From an uncultured Persicobacter sp. (GTDB taxonomy: Bacteria; Bacteroidota; Bacteroidia; Cytophagales; Cyclobacteriaceae), in NCBI GenBank assembly GCA_947498325.1, contig CANMKE010000001.1, positions 434,001-498,000 of the forward strand: 64,000 nucleotides of DNA, read 5' to 3'. The notes under the pieces are model-generated. The model made no database searches and was not told where the DNA came from. It saw only the letters and a list, made by a program, of their open reading frames with translations. The position numbers were made by a program, and so were the translations under genes. Shown here piece after piece: positions 1-8,079 of the stretch; positions within the stretch are counted from its first letter, which is position 1; every line of letters starts with the position of its first letter.

Positions 1-56
1 TAATAAAAACAAAATTTATGAATTAAGTATAATAAAGCAGTAGCCATTTCATACTT

Positions 57-1658
57 ATGACCGATTTTGTTCCTCAACTTTTAAGCCGTTTAAAGCTCAC
101 CAAAGATGTCCCCCTGCGGGATAGGTTTGTGGTTGTTACCAGCCTTTCGGGTGGGTTATGTATCCTTTATGTAGTTTTTATTCAGCCTTCAGCCTTTACT
201 GAAGGCTTTCACCTTTTTTTATATGTTGCCTTATTAATCCAGACCTCTGCCTATTTAAGTATCGTTATTTTCAATCGCAGTAAATTGGGGGTTTACCTTT
301 TAGCGCTCAATTGTGCGTTGTATGCTTTTTCAGAATGGTACTTTATGGGAGGAGTCAAGGGGTCGTTGTTTTTGGCGATTTATGGAATAAACATTCTGAT
401 GTTTAATTTACTGGACAGCCGTGAGCAAATATACTTTTTTATTTTCTCGACCCTGTTTGTTGGCGTATTGCTCTGGCTTGAAAAAAATGCAGTTTTTACG
501 ATTGCCCCTGTTGATGTAAGTTTGAATACTCGGATTATTCAGACGGTAAGTATTGTATTTGTCAGTAGTATGGGGATTATTCTTTTTCGCTCCAAAGATC
601 ATGATCGATTGCTGGACCTTAGAAAGTTGGAGGAGCAACAATCACAACTCATAAAATCCACTGAGCGGGAGGTATTTCTGGCAACGGTGCGAAATCGTTT
701 CACCATCACTTATTTAACGGAGTCTGTCTTTAAAATTTTTCCTGAAGTGGAGCTCCATGAGATTTCCCCTTATGTCGTTGACCTGATTACCGAAGATGGG
801 CAGCACCCTTCAGTTTCAAAGGTCGAACTCCACGGCTACACAAAGTTCTTGAAAATCAGTCAGCAGACGGTTTATGAAGGGAAAGAAAGGGTTGATCACC
901 TGATTGTGAAGGATGTTACGGAGCATTACACTTTTGAAGATCAGCTTAAAGAGGCCATCCGAAAAGAACAGGTACTGAAAAAGAATAAAAATGAGTTCGT
1001 AACGATGGTCTCTCATCAGTTCCGAACCCCACTCACCACCATCAAAAGTGCCAACGAGCTGCTATCTTATGCGCTTCAGGAGGAGGAACCAACGCTCTAT
1101 GAGGAAAAAATCACCCCTAAAATTCAGCAGGTAACCGATTCAGTGAACACCCTGACCAAAATGATTGAGCAGTTATTGGATTTCGGTAAAATTGAAAGCG
1201 ATGTCGTTTCTTTACACTATACTGAAATTGATATGGCTTCTTTCATTCAATCCTTTATTAAAGAGCAGGAAATTGTACTGAACAGGGCCATTCAGTTTGA
1301 GATTCTCGGTTACCCAAAACATGTGGAGGTGGATAAGCAAATGATTTCGACCATTCTCTCTAATTTATGTTCCAACGCCTGTAAGTATTCTGAGGCCACA
1401 CAGCCCGTATTTGTGGGACTTGAATATGGGAAAGATGATTTTGTGATTGAAGTTCAGGATTTTGGGAAAGGCATCGATTCTGAAATACTCCCCAACCTGT
1501 TTCAGTATTTGCCCTCGACTGAACTGCATCAGGGGATGGGTATTGGGTTATTCATTGTGCGGCAGTTTGTGGAGATGCACGGCGGAAATATCACCGTGCG
1601 CTCCGAAAGGGCGAGGGGGACAACATTTTCCATTAATCTACCTAATAAAAAGCCTTAG
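57..1658 (+). CDS. Membrane sensor histidine kinase (first of a tandem pair)
   Basis: A 533-residue sensor kinase that would autophosphorylate on histidine and pass phosphate to a response regulator, which is not encoded nearby. About six hydrophobic helices fill residues 22-178 with only short loops, so the sensor is buried in the membrane rather than periplasmic. A charged linker and a PAS-like stretch (about 200-300) follow, then a HisKA helix with SHQFRTPLTT (phospho-acceptor about H320). The ATPase domain shows an N-box (NLCSNACKYS), a G1 box (DFGKGI) and a G2 box (GMGIGLFIV). It lies 33 bp upstream of a close paralogue, so the two are probably co-transcribed. The signal sensed is unknown. 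Confidence 0.93.
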   Translation: MTDFVPQLLSRLKLTKDVPLRDRFVVVTSLSGGLCILYVVFIQPSAFTEGFHLFLYVALLIQTSAYLSIVIFNRSKLGVYLLALNCALYAFSEWYFMGGVKGSLFLAIYGINILMFNLLDSREQIYFFIFSTLFVGVLLWLEKNAVFTIAPVDVSLNTRIIQTVSIVFVSSMGIILFRSKDHDRLLDLRKLEEQQSQLIKSTEREVFLATVRNRFTITYLTESVFKIFPEVELHEISPYVVDLITEDGQHPSVSKVELHGYTKFLKISQQTVYEGKERVDHLIVKDVTEHYTFEDQLKEAIRKEQVLKKNKNEFVTMVSHQFRTPLTTIKSANELLSYALQEEEPTLYEEKITPKIQQVTDSVNTLTKMIEQLLDFGKIESDVVSLHYTEIDMASFIQSFIKEQEIVLNRAIQFEILGYPKHVEVDKQMISTILSNLCSNACKYSEATQPVFVGLEYGKDDFVIEVQDFGKGIDSEILPNLFQYLPSTELHQGMGIGLFIVRQFVEMHGGNITVRSERARGTTFSINLPNKKP

Positions 1659-1691
1659 TGGTTTTAATTCATCATTTGATCTTGTTTTTCG

Positions 1692-3347
1692 ATGCGTATC
1701 AAATCTATCTTACATAAAATCTTTGGAACCAGTCAGGATTATCCTTTTGAGGGACGAGTGCTCAATATTATCAATTTACTGGGGGCATTGGCTTCTATTG
1801 TTAATGTGTTGAATTTCCCGAAGCTGGGGCTGCCTATCGCTTTTTTCTATGGATTTTTGTATGTCTCTATTGAAGCCAGTTGTGCGTTATTGGTTTATCG
1901 CTATTTTAAAAATTACAAGGCTGCTTTATGGATGAGCTTTACGGGGGAGTCTGTTATTTTATTTTTGGAATGGCGGTATTTAGGCGGACTGATGGGGACC
2001 TTCCCTTTTTTGCTGATCGCTTTTCATATCATTAATTATAACCTGATAAAGCCCAGGTATCACTGGTGGTATTTCAGCATCAGTACCTTGGTACTATTTG
2101 TTTTTATCACCGTTAATTCGGTTATGCCTGAAATTGTTCAAACCATTGATATTGCCATCAATGTGCGTGCATTACAATATTTTGGGCTGAGCATGATCTC
2201 TAATATTACACTGATGTTTTTTCGGGTGCAGGATCAGAAACGGGAGCATTTGCATCGGCGAAATGTAGAACATCAGGGTAATTTTCTGAATGCGATTGAG
2301 AAGGATTACTTTTTGGCAAGGGTGAAAAACGGAAAAGAGATCAGTTATATCAGTGATGCTGTAAATAATATTTTCCCTCAAATGTCGAATGAAGATGTCA
2401 AGGATATTGTACTGCAATTGGTTCGTCCCTCATTTGAGGTGGGCACGAATCACCAGTTCGACAAGTCTATTGAAGTGGATGGTATTGGTTATTTGTTGCG
2501 GGTAAATCAGCGCCTGACCCTTGAAGGGACGACCGTTATTCAGCATTTGGTTATTCAGGACTTGACCCTGCAAAAGCAACAACAGCAAAAGCTGACGGCA
2601 AGACTTGATCAGCAGGTGGCTTTGAATAAAGTGAAGAATGAATTTATCTCGACGGTTTCGCATCAGTTCCGAACCCCACTGACCACCATTCAGACCGCTA
2701 ATGAAATCATGAAAATGTATGTGGAAGATGCAGGGCGGCAAGGTATGGGCCTGATACAGTCGAAGTTCAATCAGATTTTTGAGTCCATTGAAAGCCTTAA
2801 AAGCATGCTGAAGCATTTGCTGGTTTTCGGGCAATTGGAAAAAGAGAAAATAGAAATCAATTTTGAGTCGCTGGATTTAGTAACCTTCATTGATGAAAAA
2901 CTGGAACAGCAACGGGAAATTACCCAACGGAACATTACTTTTGAAGTGCTTGGGAGGCCGTCTAAGGCCTATGTAGACTTACATGCTTTTGAACACATTA
3001 TCATGAATTTAGTCTCCAATGCGATCAAGTATTCCCCAGAAGATACAGCGGTAAAAGTGGTGCTTGTTTTTAAAAGGGAGGTGTATTTGCTTCGTGTTCA
3101 GGATTTTGGGATTGGAGTCTCTGAGTCGGAAATTGAGCACCTTTTTGTGCCTTTTTATCGAGCGAAAAACACGGAGAATCATAAAGGAACAGGTATTGGT
3201 TTGGCGTTTGTTAAGCGGTTCGTAGATCTCCATGCTGGAATGGTAACCGTAGAAAGTGTGGAAGGGCAAGGGGCGACTTTCATCATCGAAATACCTTATG
3301 AGACTGCGGATAATAAAATTGAACAAACCCTGATGATCAATGAATAG
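1692..3347 (+). CDS. Membrane sensor histidine kinase (second of the pair)
   Basis: A 551-residue kinase with the same plan as the upstream gene: about six membrane helices (residues 20-180), a linker, HisKA with SHQFRTPLTT (acceptor about H324), N-box NLVSNAIKYS, G1 box DFGIGV and G2 box GTGIGLAFV. The DNA around the phospho-acceptor is nearly identical to that of the first kinase, so the pair arose by duplication, while the membrane sensors have diverged. Its last 8 bases overlap the start of the VOC gene (ATGAATAG), which indicates translational coupling. No response regulator is adjacent. Confidence 0.93.
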   Translation: MRIKSILHKIFGTSQDYPFEGRVLNIINLLGALASIVNVLNFPKLGLPIAFFYGFLYVSIEASCALLVYRYFKNYKAALWMSFTGESVILFLEWRYLGGLMGTFPFLLIAFHIINYNLIKPRYHWWYFSISTLVLFVFITVNSVMPEIVQTIDIAINVRALQYFGLSMISNITLMFFRVQDQKREHLHRRNVEHQGNFLNAIEKDYFLARVKNGKEISYISDAVNNIFPQMSNEDVKDIVLQLVRPSFEVGTNHQFDKSIEVDGIGYLLRVNQRLTLEGTTVIQHLVIQDLTLQKQQQQKLTARLDQQVALNKVKNEFISTVSHQFRTPLTTIQTANEIMKMYVEDAGRQGMGLIQSKFNQIFESIESLKSMLKHLLVFGQLEKEKIEINFESLDLVTFIDEKLEQQREITQRNITFEVLGRPSKAYVDLHAFEHIIMNLVSNAIKYSPEDTAVKVVLVFKREVYLLRVQDFGIGVSESEIEHLFVPFYRAKNTENHKGTGIGLAFVKRFVDLHAGMVTVESVEGQGATFIIEIPYETADNKIEQTLMINE

Positions 3348-4026
3348 TCAGACGACCAAGCTTCACACCATCCGTATTCACGCCACTGAGCTCAAGCCGA
3401 TGCATGACTTTTACTCGAGTTTGGGTTTTCAATGTTCATTAGAAACAAATGCTCTGAACCTGTCAGCAGGCTTTACAAACTTGTCGTTTCAAAAGCATCC
3501 AAAATCAGCGATTTATCATTTTGCCTTTTTAATTCCTTTGGGGCGTGTTTCAGCGGCAATGGATTTTCTGAAAACGAAAGGCATACCTGTGTTGGGGATT
3601 GGTCAAACGGAAATTGTGGAGTTTACCGATGGAAGGGCGGTATACTTCAATGATCCCAACAATAATATTGTGGAATTTATAGAGCGGCCGATTCTGAAGA
3701 CCACCAAAACGTCAGATTTTAGTATTGATGAGGTGCATTGCATTAATGAGATCGGTTGCCCGACGGCAAACCCTATGGAGACGGCGGCACTTTTTAAAAG
3801 CAGTGGAGGTATTAAGCCGATGCCCGAAGCCTTTATGACGGAAAATTTTTGCTGGCTTGGGGATATGCTTGGGGCATTTATTGTCTCTAAAATAGGTAGA
3901 AACTGGTTGCCAACGGAACAAAAAGCGACCGGTAATGCGGGCATGGTCACTTATTCTTCAGAAGGGGAAATGTACGAGTGCATGCTTGGGGGAGGTGAGC
4001 CAGTTATAAAAAAAGCCTCTTCCTGA
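3340..4026 (+). CDS. VOC (glyoxalase/dioxygenase superfamily) protein
   Basis: A 228-residue protein of the vicinal oxygen chelate fold. The N-terminal half begins with HTIRIHATELKPMHDFYSSLGF, broken here by the rule only in spirit: the key features are His10-type metal ligand spacing, FYSSLGF, and the closing strand with FNDPNNNIVEFIE that supplies the usual Glu. The C-terminal half is a weaker second module. The substrate cannot be read from sequence. It overlaps the second kinase gene by 8 bp, so it is probably the last gene of that operon. Its stop codon lies inside the terminator hairpin of the convergent gene. Confidence 0.75.
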   Translation: MNSQTTKLHTIRIHATELKPMHDFYSSLGFQCSLETNALNLSAGFTNLSFQKHPKSAIYHFAFLIPLGRVSAAMDFLKTKGIPVLGIGQTEIVEFTDGRAVYFNDPNNNIVEFIERPILKTTKTSDFSIDEVHCINEIGCPTANPMETAALFKSSGGIKPMPEAFMTENFCWLGDMLGAFIVSKIGRNWLPTEQKATGNAGMVTYSSEGEMYECMLGGGEPVIKKASS

Positions 4027-4043
4027 TGTCAGTAAGAGGCTAT
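4010..4043 (-). terminator. Rho-independent terminator of the third DUF4465 copy
   Basis: On the minus strand a GCCTCTT arm and an AAGAGGC arm enclose a short loop and are followed by a T run. It overlaps the end of the convergent VOC gene. Its 3' arm and tail (GGAAGAGGCTTTTTT) recur downstream of the DUF4465 fragment at 4911-4944. Confidence 0.75.
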
Positions 4044-4048
4044 TGGTT

Positions 4049-4822
4049 TTATTGTAGTTGTATTTTTTTTATGGAAAGCATTGCCGGGGTGTTGATGTAT
4101 GTTTTGCCATCATAAACAGCGGTGTCTGAGCAGGCAAATGAAATGTCTATTTGATTGACACTCCCCAATGCAGAAAGATCAACATTCGTCCATTTTTGGA
4201 TGGCATAAGGTCGGCTACTCCTGAAATCTGCCAAATAGAACTCTTGACTTCCAGTCATTTTCCCTTGTTCATCCTTACCAGTAAAAATCACTTTCAGCCA
4301 ATCGCCCTTGGTGAATTGCTTGCCTGCTGATGGATCAGGATTCCCATTCAAAATGCTGAGGTAGGTTTGTCCTGTATTCGAAATGGTAATGGAGGTAGGC
4401 CTAACAGGATGGCTGAATGAGATGCTCTTTTTTAGTTCCGTGGAGTTTTTGTAAATCAGATAATTGCCCTTATTGCTTGAAACACTAAGTAACTCATATA
4501 GCGAATTGAAGGTCGGATTGATCGTAGCAGGGTCGAATTCTTTAGTGGTTTTATTCGAGTAGGCAAAACCATCATATTGTGCCGTCAGGTTACCGAAGAG
4601 TTTTTGCGTGATGAAATAATTATCGAAAGAGGCAATGCCCGACTCAAAAGTGGTGTGGTCGGTTTTCCTTCCGTACTGAATGTTTTCTTTGAGATGACCC
4701 TGTCCATACCAAGCGGATTCCGCCTTGGGTAAAAAAAGGTGATTGAATTCGATGGTCTTTGGAGGATTTGTCTGACTGTCGCAGCTTGTGATCAACAAGA
4801 GGACTGACAGTAAAGATAGATA
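4049..4822 (-). pseudogene. DUF4465-type lipoprotein, diverged copy with damaged 5' end
   Basis: About 250 codons related to the DUF4465 protein at 7011-7778: both share the AESAWYGQG/ANSAWYGQD start of the mature part, the SILNG strand, GDWxKVxFTG, the FYLAD motif and a WTxVDLS strand. The reading frame is intact, but no good start is visible. A TTG at 4796-4798 would leave only four residues before the lipobox cysteine (LITSC). The hydrophobic segment continues upstream as YLSLLSVLLL and then meets an in-frame TAA at 4823-4825. Four codons covering ACG TTA AAA TAA look like a former ATG TTA AAA AAA, i.e. a lost start plus a nonsense change (inference). It may be a recent pseudogene or be translated from a rare start. 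Confidence 0.6.
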
Positions 4823-4910
4823 TTATTTTAACGTAACGGCCTGTAAGTTAATAAGTAAGAGTGTGGTAAGGTCGGATGTTAAGTACTGCCAAGATAAGAA
4901 AAGGAATCAA

Positions 4911-4944
4911 AAAAGCCTCTTCCCAAGAATAGAAAGAGGCTTTT
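4911..4944 (-). terminator. Rho-independent terminator after the DUF4465 fragment
   Basis: On the minus strand AAAAGCCTCTTT pairs with GAAGAGGCTTTT across a short loop and ends in a T run. It is near-identical in its arms to the terminator at 4010-4043, suggesting that the terminator was duplicated together with DUF4465 coding sequence. Confidence 0.8.
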
Positions 4945-4963
4945 CAATTTAAGTTAATATTAA

Positions 4964-5263
4964 TTACTGATAAGCAATTTCTTTGATTGCTACATAAGAT
5001 GGGGTGTTAAGTCCATAATCACCTTGATCAGATCCGTCAAATGTTATTTTTAGTTCCTTGATAGCTCCTAATCCAGAAAGATCAACATTCGTCCAGTTGG
5101 AAACAACATCGGTTTTTCCATCACGGTAATCTGCTAAATAGAAATCCTGTGCCCCTGTTTCTTTGCCTTCAGCATCCAAACCTGTAAAGGTAACTTTGAA
5201 CCAATCACCTTCTTTAAATTTATTCGCGAATTGATATCCCAATTTAAGATTTAGGATCAGAAA
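4964..5263 (-). pseudogene. Truncated DUF4465 copy (C-terminal third only)
   Basis: Codes for about 90 residues equivalent to the last third of the DUF4465 protein at 7011-7778. By eye about three quarters of the 86 alignable residues are identical (FKEGDWFKVTFTG, QDFYLADYR, LNTPSYVAIKEI). There is no signal peptide and no ATG, and the first possible start is a TTG. Upstream the frame reads LILNLKLGYQF, a degenerate match to the SILNG region of the intact copy, then runs into a stop. The rest of the gene is missing where the AT-rich MACPF-like gene begins. Best read as a remnant left by duplication or insertion; expression as a small free domain is unlikely. Confidence 0.75.
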
Positions 5264-5296
5264 ATATTATGAAAAGTGTTTCGTCTTAGGATAATA

Positions 5297-6934
5297 TTAG
5301 TAAGGGTAAATATATCCCAAAACAGTTTTTTCATATAAGTGCAAGGTTACAGGTGGGGTTTCTGAAGCCTTATAAAAGTATAACGGTCGACCAGTACCCC
5401 AACGATGAACCCATTCTGTTACTGGGATCATTTCATCTTCATACTTATGATCGTAGATGTAAAAAGCTATTTGACGATTTGTTCCATCAGTCAGAGAGTT
5501 ATATATTTCACCATACATTCCTTCAGCTCTGTACAATGGAATCATTTTTTCTGGGTCAATATTTATGCGACTAGCCCTTCCAACTATTTCTCCATTAGAT
5601 CCAACAATGTCTAAATAAAGGGGGCAATTTGCAGGCTGATTACTGGGAGACAATGGATTTTTATAGTTTTTAACTATGCAAGGACTTATTAAGATTAAAA
5701 CCTCGGTATATAAATCTTCATAACTTCCTGGGTCGGGTATGTTTCCTGTAAGGTCAAGACATTTGTTTATATTAGTATTACAAATATCAATTTCGTTATT
5801 TATTCTTGAGGTAAGGGAGTTGTCTGAAATTGCAGCTATTCTTAAGCCTTCTAAAAATAGTTTGGCTTGTTGCCATTTTTCTTTCTTTAATTTATATGAC
5901 TCTGCATTTATAAAAGTACAGGAAGGGTAAATTGTCGAATATGGTTCGGTTTCGATAGCAATAGTTCCAAACTCTTCACGTTGGAATTTTTCATCCAAAT
6001 TAGAAATTTGTTGTTTCAATTGATCAAACGAATAAATCATGTCTATGGATGGAATAGCCTTAGCTCTTATGATTAGTTCAGACTCTTTAAATCTTAAGTC
6101 TGAACTTTGTATATCACTCCATGTTGCTTCTGCATCAAATACTTTTCGAACCGCAGCTTTTGCAGCACCCTCAACAACTGATTTTGAACTAGATTGATAA
6201 TCTACATTTGTAATTTGAACGGTTGCGTTAATCATATAACCCAAGTGTGTTCCACGTACATATCTATCTCCATAAGCATCAAATCTCCATTCCTGAGTAT
6301 TCGGTACATTGCAGCTTGCTGATGGGTTATTTTGATTTGAGGCATAGGTTAAATAATCATTAATTTTACTGTGAGTGTCAATTAATTGAGCATATCCATA
6401 TTTTCTGTACCTTACAATGCTAACGTACAGGTTACTAGTTTTATTTTGAATACCGGATTGTCTCTCCACAGAAAGACTAGCGTCTAAGTTGAATACTCTA
6501 GTATCTATTCCCAAGGATAGGGCAAGTTTGTTAGATGTATTTTTATCTATTTCAGAATAACTAGAACTTACAATATACTCCTGATCACTCTCTTCTCTTG
6601 CAAACCTATTAATGATATCCATATAATCAGGGGAATTTCTATTTTCGATAATACTCCCCTTGTATCTTCCATCTACTGAATTTATTCCTACACCAAAAAT
6701 ATTGTAAATTTCAGGGTTAGTTCCAGAAACCCTCGCGTTACTTTGGAAATCCTTGGGAAGCCAATCACTTTTAAGGTTGAAATCTTTTCTTATTTCTTGA
6801 TTTGTAGATACTTGGTAGCCTTTTTCGGTTTGTTCAGCATGCTGAGGTTTTAATATTTTATTTTCACAAGAGTAAAAAAATACTACTGAAATGATTAATA
6901 GGTAATACCTATTTTTAAGAAAAAAAATCCGCAT
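5297..6934 (-). CDS. Probable MACPF/CDC-like pore-forming lipoprotein
   Basis: A 545-residue secreted lipoprotein: the N-terminus has a positively charged start, a hydrophobic core and a lipobox ending FYSC (about Cys23). The middle part resembles the MACPF/cholesterol-dependent-cytolysin superfamily: a Ser/Asn-rich strand region (about 115-170) followed by YGDRYVRGTHLGYMI (about 225-240), which recalls the YGxxF/YVxG...GG signature of MACPF domains, then an AT-x-Q-I strand and an Ala-rich helix. Residues about 400-545 form a separate Cys-containing beta-like C-terminal region of unknown type. Sampled lines run 30-37% G+C, lower than the flanking core genes, and the gene sits between DUF4465 copies. 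This suggests transfer. The superfamily assignment is tentative and needs a structure prediction. Confidence 0.55.
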   Translation of the reverse strand: MRIFFLKNRYYLLIISVVFFYSCENKILKPQHAEQTEKGYQVSTNQEIRKDFNLKSDWLPKDFQSNARVSGTNPEIYNIFGVGINSVDGRYKGSIIENRNSPDYMDIINRFAREESDQEYIVSSSYSEIDKNTSNKLALSLGIDTRVFNLDASLSVERQSGIQNKTSNLYVSIVRYRKYGYAQLIDTHSKINDYLTYASNQNNPSASCNVPNTQEWRFDAYGDRYVRGTHLGYMINATVQITNVDYQSSSKSVVEGAAKAAVRKVFDAEATWSDIQSSDLRFKESELIIRAKAIPSIDMIYSFDQLKQQISNLDEKFQREEFGTIAIETEPYSTIYPSCTFINAESYKLKKEKWQQAKLFLEGLRIAAISDNSLTSRINNEIDICNTNINKCLDLTGNIPDPGSYEDLYTEVLILISPCIVKNYKNPLSPSNQPANCPLYLDIVGSNGEIVGRASRINIDPEKMIPLYRAEGMYGEIYNSLTDGTNRQIAFYIYDHKYEDEMIPVTEWVHRWGTGRPLYFYKASETPPVTLHLYEKTVLGYIYPY

Positions 6935-7010
6935 AAGTTGGTTTTTATAGTTGAAATAAATTTTATTTTTTGATAATCTAATGGATCATTTTAAAGTGTA
7001 TATATTGAAG

Positions 7011-7778
7011 TTAATCGTAAGTAATTTCTTTAATAGCAACGTATGATGGGGTGTTAAGTCCAAAATCGTTCTTATCAGAACTGTCAAATGTGATTTTCAA
7101 TTGCTTGATAGTTCCAAAACCTGAAAGATCAACAGTAGTCCAATCGGAAATAATTTTTGATTTTCCACCACGGTAGTCAGCCAAATAGAAATCTTGCCCC
7201 CCTATTTCTTTACCTTCTGCATCTACACCTGTAAATGTTACTTTGAACCAATCGCCTTCTTTAAATTTGGTAGCAGCAACGTCATCACCATTGAGAATGG
7301 AAGTATAAGCCCAAATATTATTGTTTATGATAATATTATTAATTTTGATGTTTTTACTGAAATTAATTATTCCTGCCATTGGTTGATATGAGGCGTCAAC
7401 ATTTGGATATAAAACCAAATATTTATCTTCACCAGTAGCATTCATTGCAGTAAATCCCTTTTCAATATTGTCAGTTAAGTCAACAGATTCGTAATCCGTA
7501 CCTACTTTGTTGGAATAACCAAAATCATTAAACCCATTCCATGCCTTATTGTACTGATTGGCAAAAGTGGCAATACCAGCAGTGAAAGTGGTATTGAAAG
7601 TCATTCCATCATCAGATGCTTTGCCTTTCATATCTTGGCCATACCAAGCAGAATTAGCTTCAAGCTCTAAACCGTTAAAAGAAATGGTGTTTGTAGGTAC
7701 AACCTCATCGTTGCTGTTACAGGCTGACATCGCTACGATCGCAGCGAAAAGCATAAAGTGTAATGCTTTCTTAAACAT
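7011..7778 (-). CDS. DUF4465 surface lipoprotein under cobalamin riboswitch control
   Basis: A 255-residue lipoprotein starting MFKKALHFMLF and ending its signal at AMSACNS (lipobox). An upstream in-frame ATG at 7838 was rejected because it lies within the leader after the riboswitch and would bury the signal peptide. The mature part has the DUF4465 pattern: ANSAWYGQD, a SILNG strand, GDWFKVTFTG, QDFYLADYR, VDLSGFG and NTPSYVAIKEI, probably a secreted beta-sandwich. A cobalamin riboswitch lies directly upstream, so a role in corrinoid binding or uptake is likely (inference). My recollection that some Bacteroides surface B12-binding lipoproteins (BtuH) belong to this family needs checking. No btuB-type transporter is adjacent. 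Confidence 0.85.
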   Translation of the reverse strand: MFKKALHFMLFAAIVAMSACNSNDEVVPTNTISFNGLELEANSAWYGQDMKGKASDDGMTFNTTFTAGIATFANQYNKAWNGFNDFGYSNKVGTDYESVDLTDNIEKGFTAMNATGEDKYLVLYPNVDASYQPMAGIINFSKNIKINNIIINNNIWAYTSILNGDDVAATKFKEGDWFKVTFTGVDAEGKEIGGQDFYLADYRGGKSKIISDWTTVDLSGFGTIKQLKITFDSSDKNDFGLNTPSYVAIKEITYD

Positions 7779-7867
7779 AATAAGAAAAAGATTGACGGAA
7801 GATGCCCCTTGAAAATTATTAGGGCTGTGAATGTACACCTTAACTCCCGAAAGTGTGAAAAATGATT

Positions 7868-8032
7868 AAGTGATTTTAAGGCAGGTTTTCTGGCTTGGTC
7901 CTCGAAATGAATCCCTTCCCGATCATGATCAGTGGGCAAAATATTCATTCGATCATTGGACTTTACAGCAGCGGGTACTGCGCAGGAATTTCACCTGCTT
8001 CCCTATTAATTTTGTTAAAACCTCAAATCAAT
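7868..8032 (-). promoter_or_regulatory. Cobalamin (B12) riboswitch
   Basis: Read on the minus strand, the leader contains the hallmarks of the family in order: AATAGGGAA (8001-8009 region), GGTGAAATTCCTGC, a CAGTACCCGCTGCTGTAA core (about 7963-7981), a GCCCACTGATC element (about 7926-7937) and the B12 box AAGCCAGAAAACCTGCC at 7880-7896. It ends about 90 nt before the ATG at 7778. A possible expression-platform hairpin (GCCCT/AGGGGC) lies at about 7809-7832, with no T run after it, which suggests translational rather than transcriptional control (inference). Confidence 0.9.
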
Positions 8033-8033
8033 G

Positions 8034-8067
8034 CAAAGTAAAGAAAAAATATAATAATCTGAAGCAA
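8034..8067 (-). promoter_or_regulatory. Possible promoter for the riboswitch leader
   Basis: On the minus strand a TTG (8065-8067) stands 24 bp before TACTTTG (8034-8040), a one-base-short version of the Bacteroidota -7 element TAnnTTTG. Position just upstream of the riboswitch is right. Spacing is slightly long. Confidence 0.4.
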
Positions 8068-8079
8068 TTTTTTACTTAT

